Source of the DNA: Bacteriovorax sp. BAL6_X
GTDB lineage: Bacteria; Bdellovibrionota; Bacteriovoracia; Bacteriovoracales; Bacteriovoracaceae
Length of the DNA stretch: 64,000 nucleotides
Assembly (NCBI RefSeq): GCF_000443995.1
Contig: NZ_AUMC01000006.1
Location: 310,001-374,000, forward strand
Reading direction: 5' to 3'
The notes under the pieces were generated by a model. That model saw nothing but the letters and a program-made list of their open reading frames with translations. It was not told the origin of the DNA and did not search any database. Each line of letters begins with the position of its first letter. Positions within the stretch are counted from its first letter, which is position 1. Positions 63,521 through 64,000 of this stretch are shown here, in pieces. The translations under genes were made by a program, and so were the position numbers.

Positions 63521-64000
63521 TTAAACCGTTTTATATCCATTTGCACGTTTTTTGATATTTCCTTGAATAACAAAGTAATCAATTAAAGGTGCAAAACAGT
63601 TTCCGAAAAGGATTGCAAGCATAGTACCTTCTGGGAAAGCTGGGTTAATAACACGAACAAGAATAACCATGAAACCGATTAAAGCACCATAGAACCAGTG
63701 TCCTTTGTGTGTCATAGAAGCTGATACTGGATCAGTTGCCATAAACACTGTACCGAAAGCAAAACCACCAATCACTAAGTGCCAAAGTGGAGTTACAGAG
63801 AACATCATATTTGTATCAGAACCGATAGCATTTAGAATTGCCGAAGTAACAACAGCTCCAAGAACCATCGAAAGCATAATTCTCCAAGATCCAATACCTG
63901 AGATGATTAGAACCGCTGCTCCGATTAAACAAGCAAGAGCAGAAGTCTCACCCATTGAACCAGGCATAAACCCTAAAAATGCATCTTGCATTGAAGTTGT
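63521..64000 (-). CDS. nqrB: Na+-translocating NADH:quinone reductase subunit B (C-terminal part, window edge)
   Basis: The visible ~159 residues are the C-terminal end of Nqr[52 protein letters not shown] and [29 protein letters not shown]. The frame remains open to the window edge, so the N-terminus with the other FMN site is outside. The stop is ten bases before nqrC. nqrA is expected further upstream. Confidence 0.97.
   Translation of the reverse strand, partial: TTSMQDAFLGFMPGSMGETSALACLIGAAVLIISGIGSWRIMLSMVLGAVVTSAILNAIGSDTNMMFSVTPLWHLVIGGFAFGTVFMATDPVSASMTHKGHWFYGALIGFMVILVRVINPAFPEGTMLAILFGNCFAPLIDYFVIQGNIKKRANGYKTV

Overview
The window looks like a chromosomal segment of a low-GC (roughly 35-38% by eye) marine Bdellovibrionota bacterium, most like Halobacteriovorax/Bacteriovorax. 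This rests on gene content: a complete type II secretion operon, an Na+-translocating NADH:quinone reductase (Nqr), many secreted proteases and lipoproteins, an ihfA-merR pair, and AT-rich genes with frequent TTG starts. The genus is an inference. I found no rRNA, tRNA, phage or CRISPR.

Layout. 0-2.4 kb: the end of an unknown gene, a Na/Pi-cotransporter-like protein and a small membrane protein. 2.6-16.3 kb: a heme-precursor block with a short divergent glutamyl-tRNA reductase, a HemC-HemD fusion, hemL, an embedded two-component system and hemE. It is interrupted at 3.6-10.6 kb by four tightly packed genes resembling a type I secretion system, in which both ABC ATPase domains are degenerate, and by a subtilase. 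16.4-21.6 kb: M28 aminopeptidase, then a sensor kinase-regulator-fabI-exonuclease III operon, then deoC. 21.7-26.3 kb: small hypotheticals, an orphan CpaF-type ATPase, a YtfJ-like protein and a REP-associated tyrosine transposase flanked by a perfect 26-bp inverted repeat. 26.3-29.8 kb: a FG-GAP/ASPIC lipoprotein and an acyl-CoA dehydrogenase.

30.0-44.0 kb: a complete gspC-D-E-F-G-H-I-J-K-L-M-N operon, with an unusually acidic GspC and Q/S/D-rich inserts in GspJ and GspK; a polyprenyl synthase follows. 45-49.8 kb: merR and ihfA, then a type IIA topoisomerase pair. Its A subunit lacks the whole C-terminal beta-pinwheel domain and its B subunit ends in a histone-H1-like Lys/Ala tail. 49.9-52.2 kb: a secreted unknown and RadD.

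52.4-60.1 kb is the most novel part. A heme-oxygenase-like diiron candidate, two unrelated-looking GNAT-fold candidates and a ThiF/MoeB-type E1 adenylating enzyme lie among three histidine kinases. Two of these kinases are close paralogs with multi-pass membrane sensors, and no response regulator is present. I infer a small-molecule (signal or modified amino acid) biosynthesis and sensing island, but product and function are unknown. The window ends inside the nqr operon (nqrF-E-D-C and partial nqrB, minus strand).
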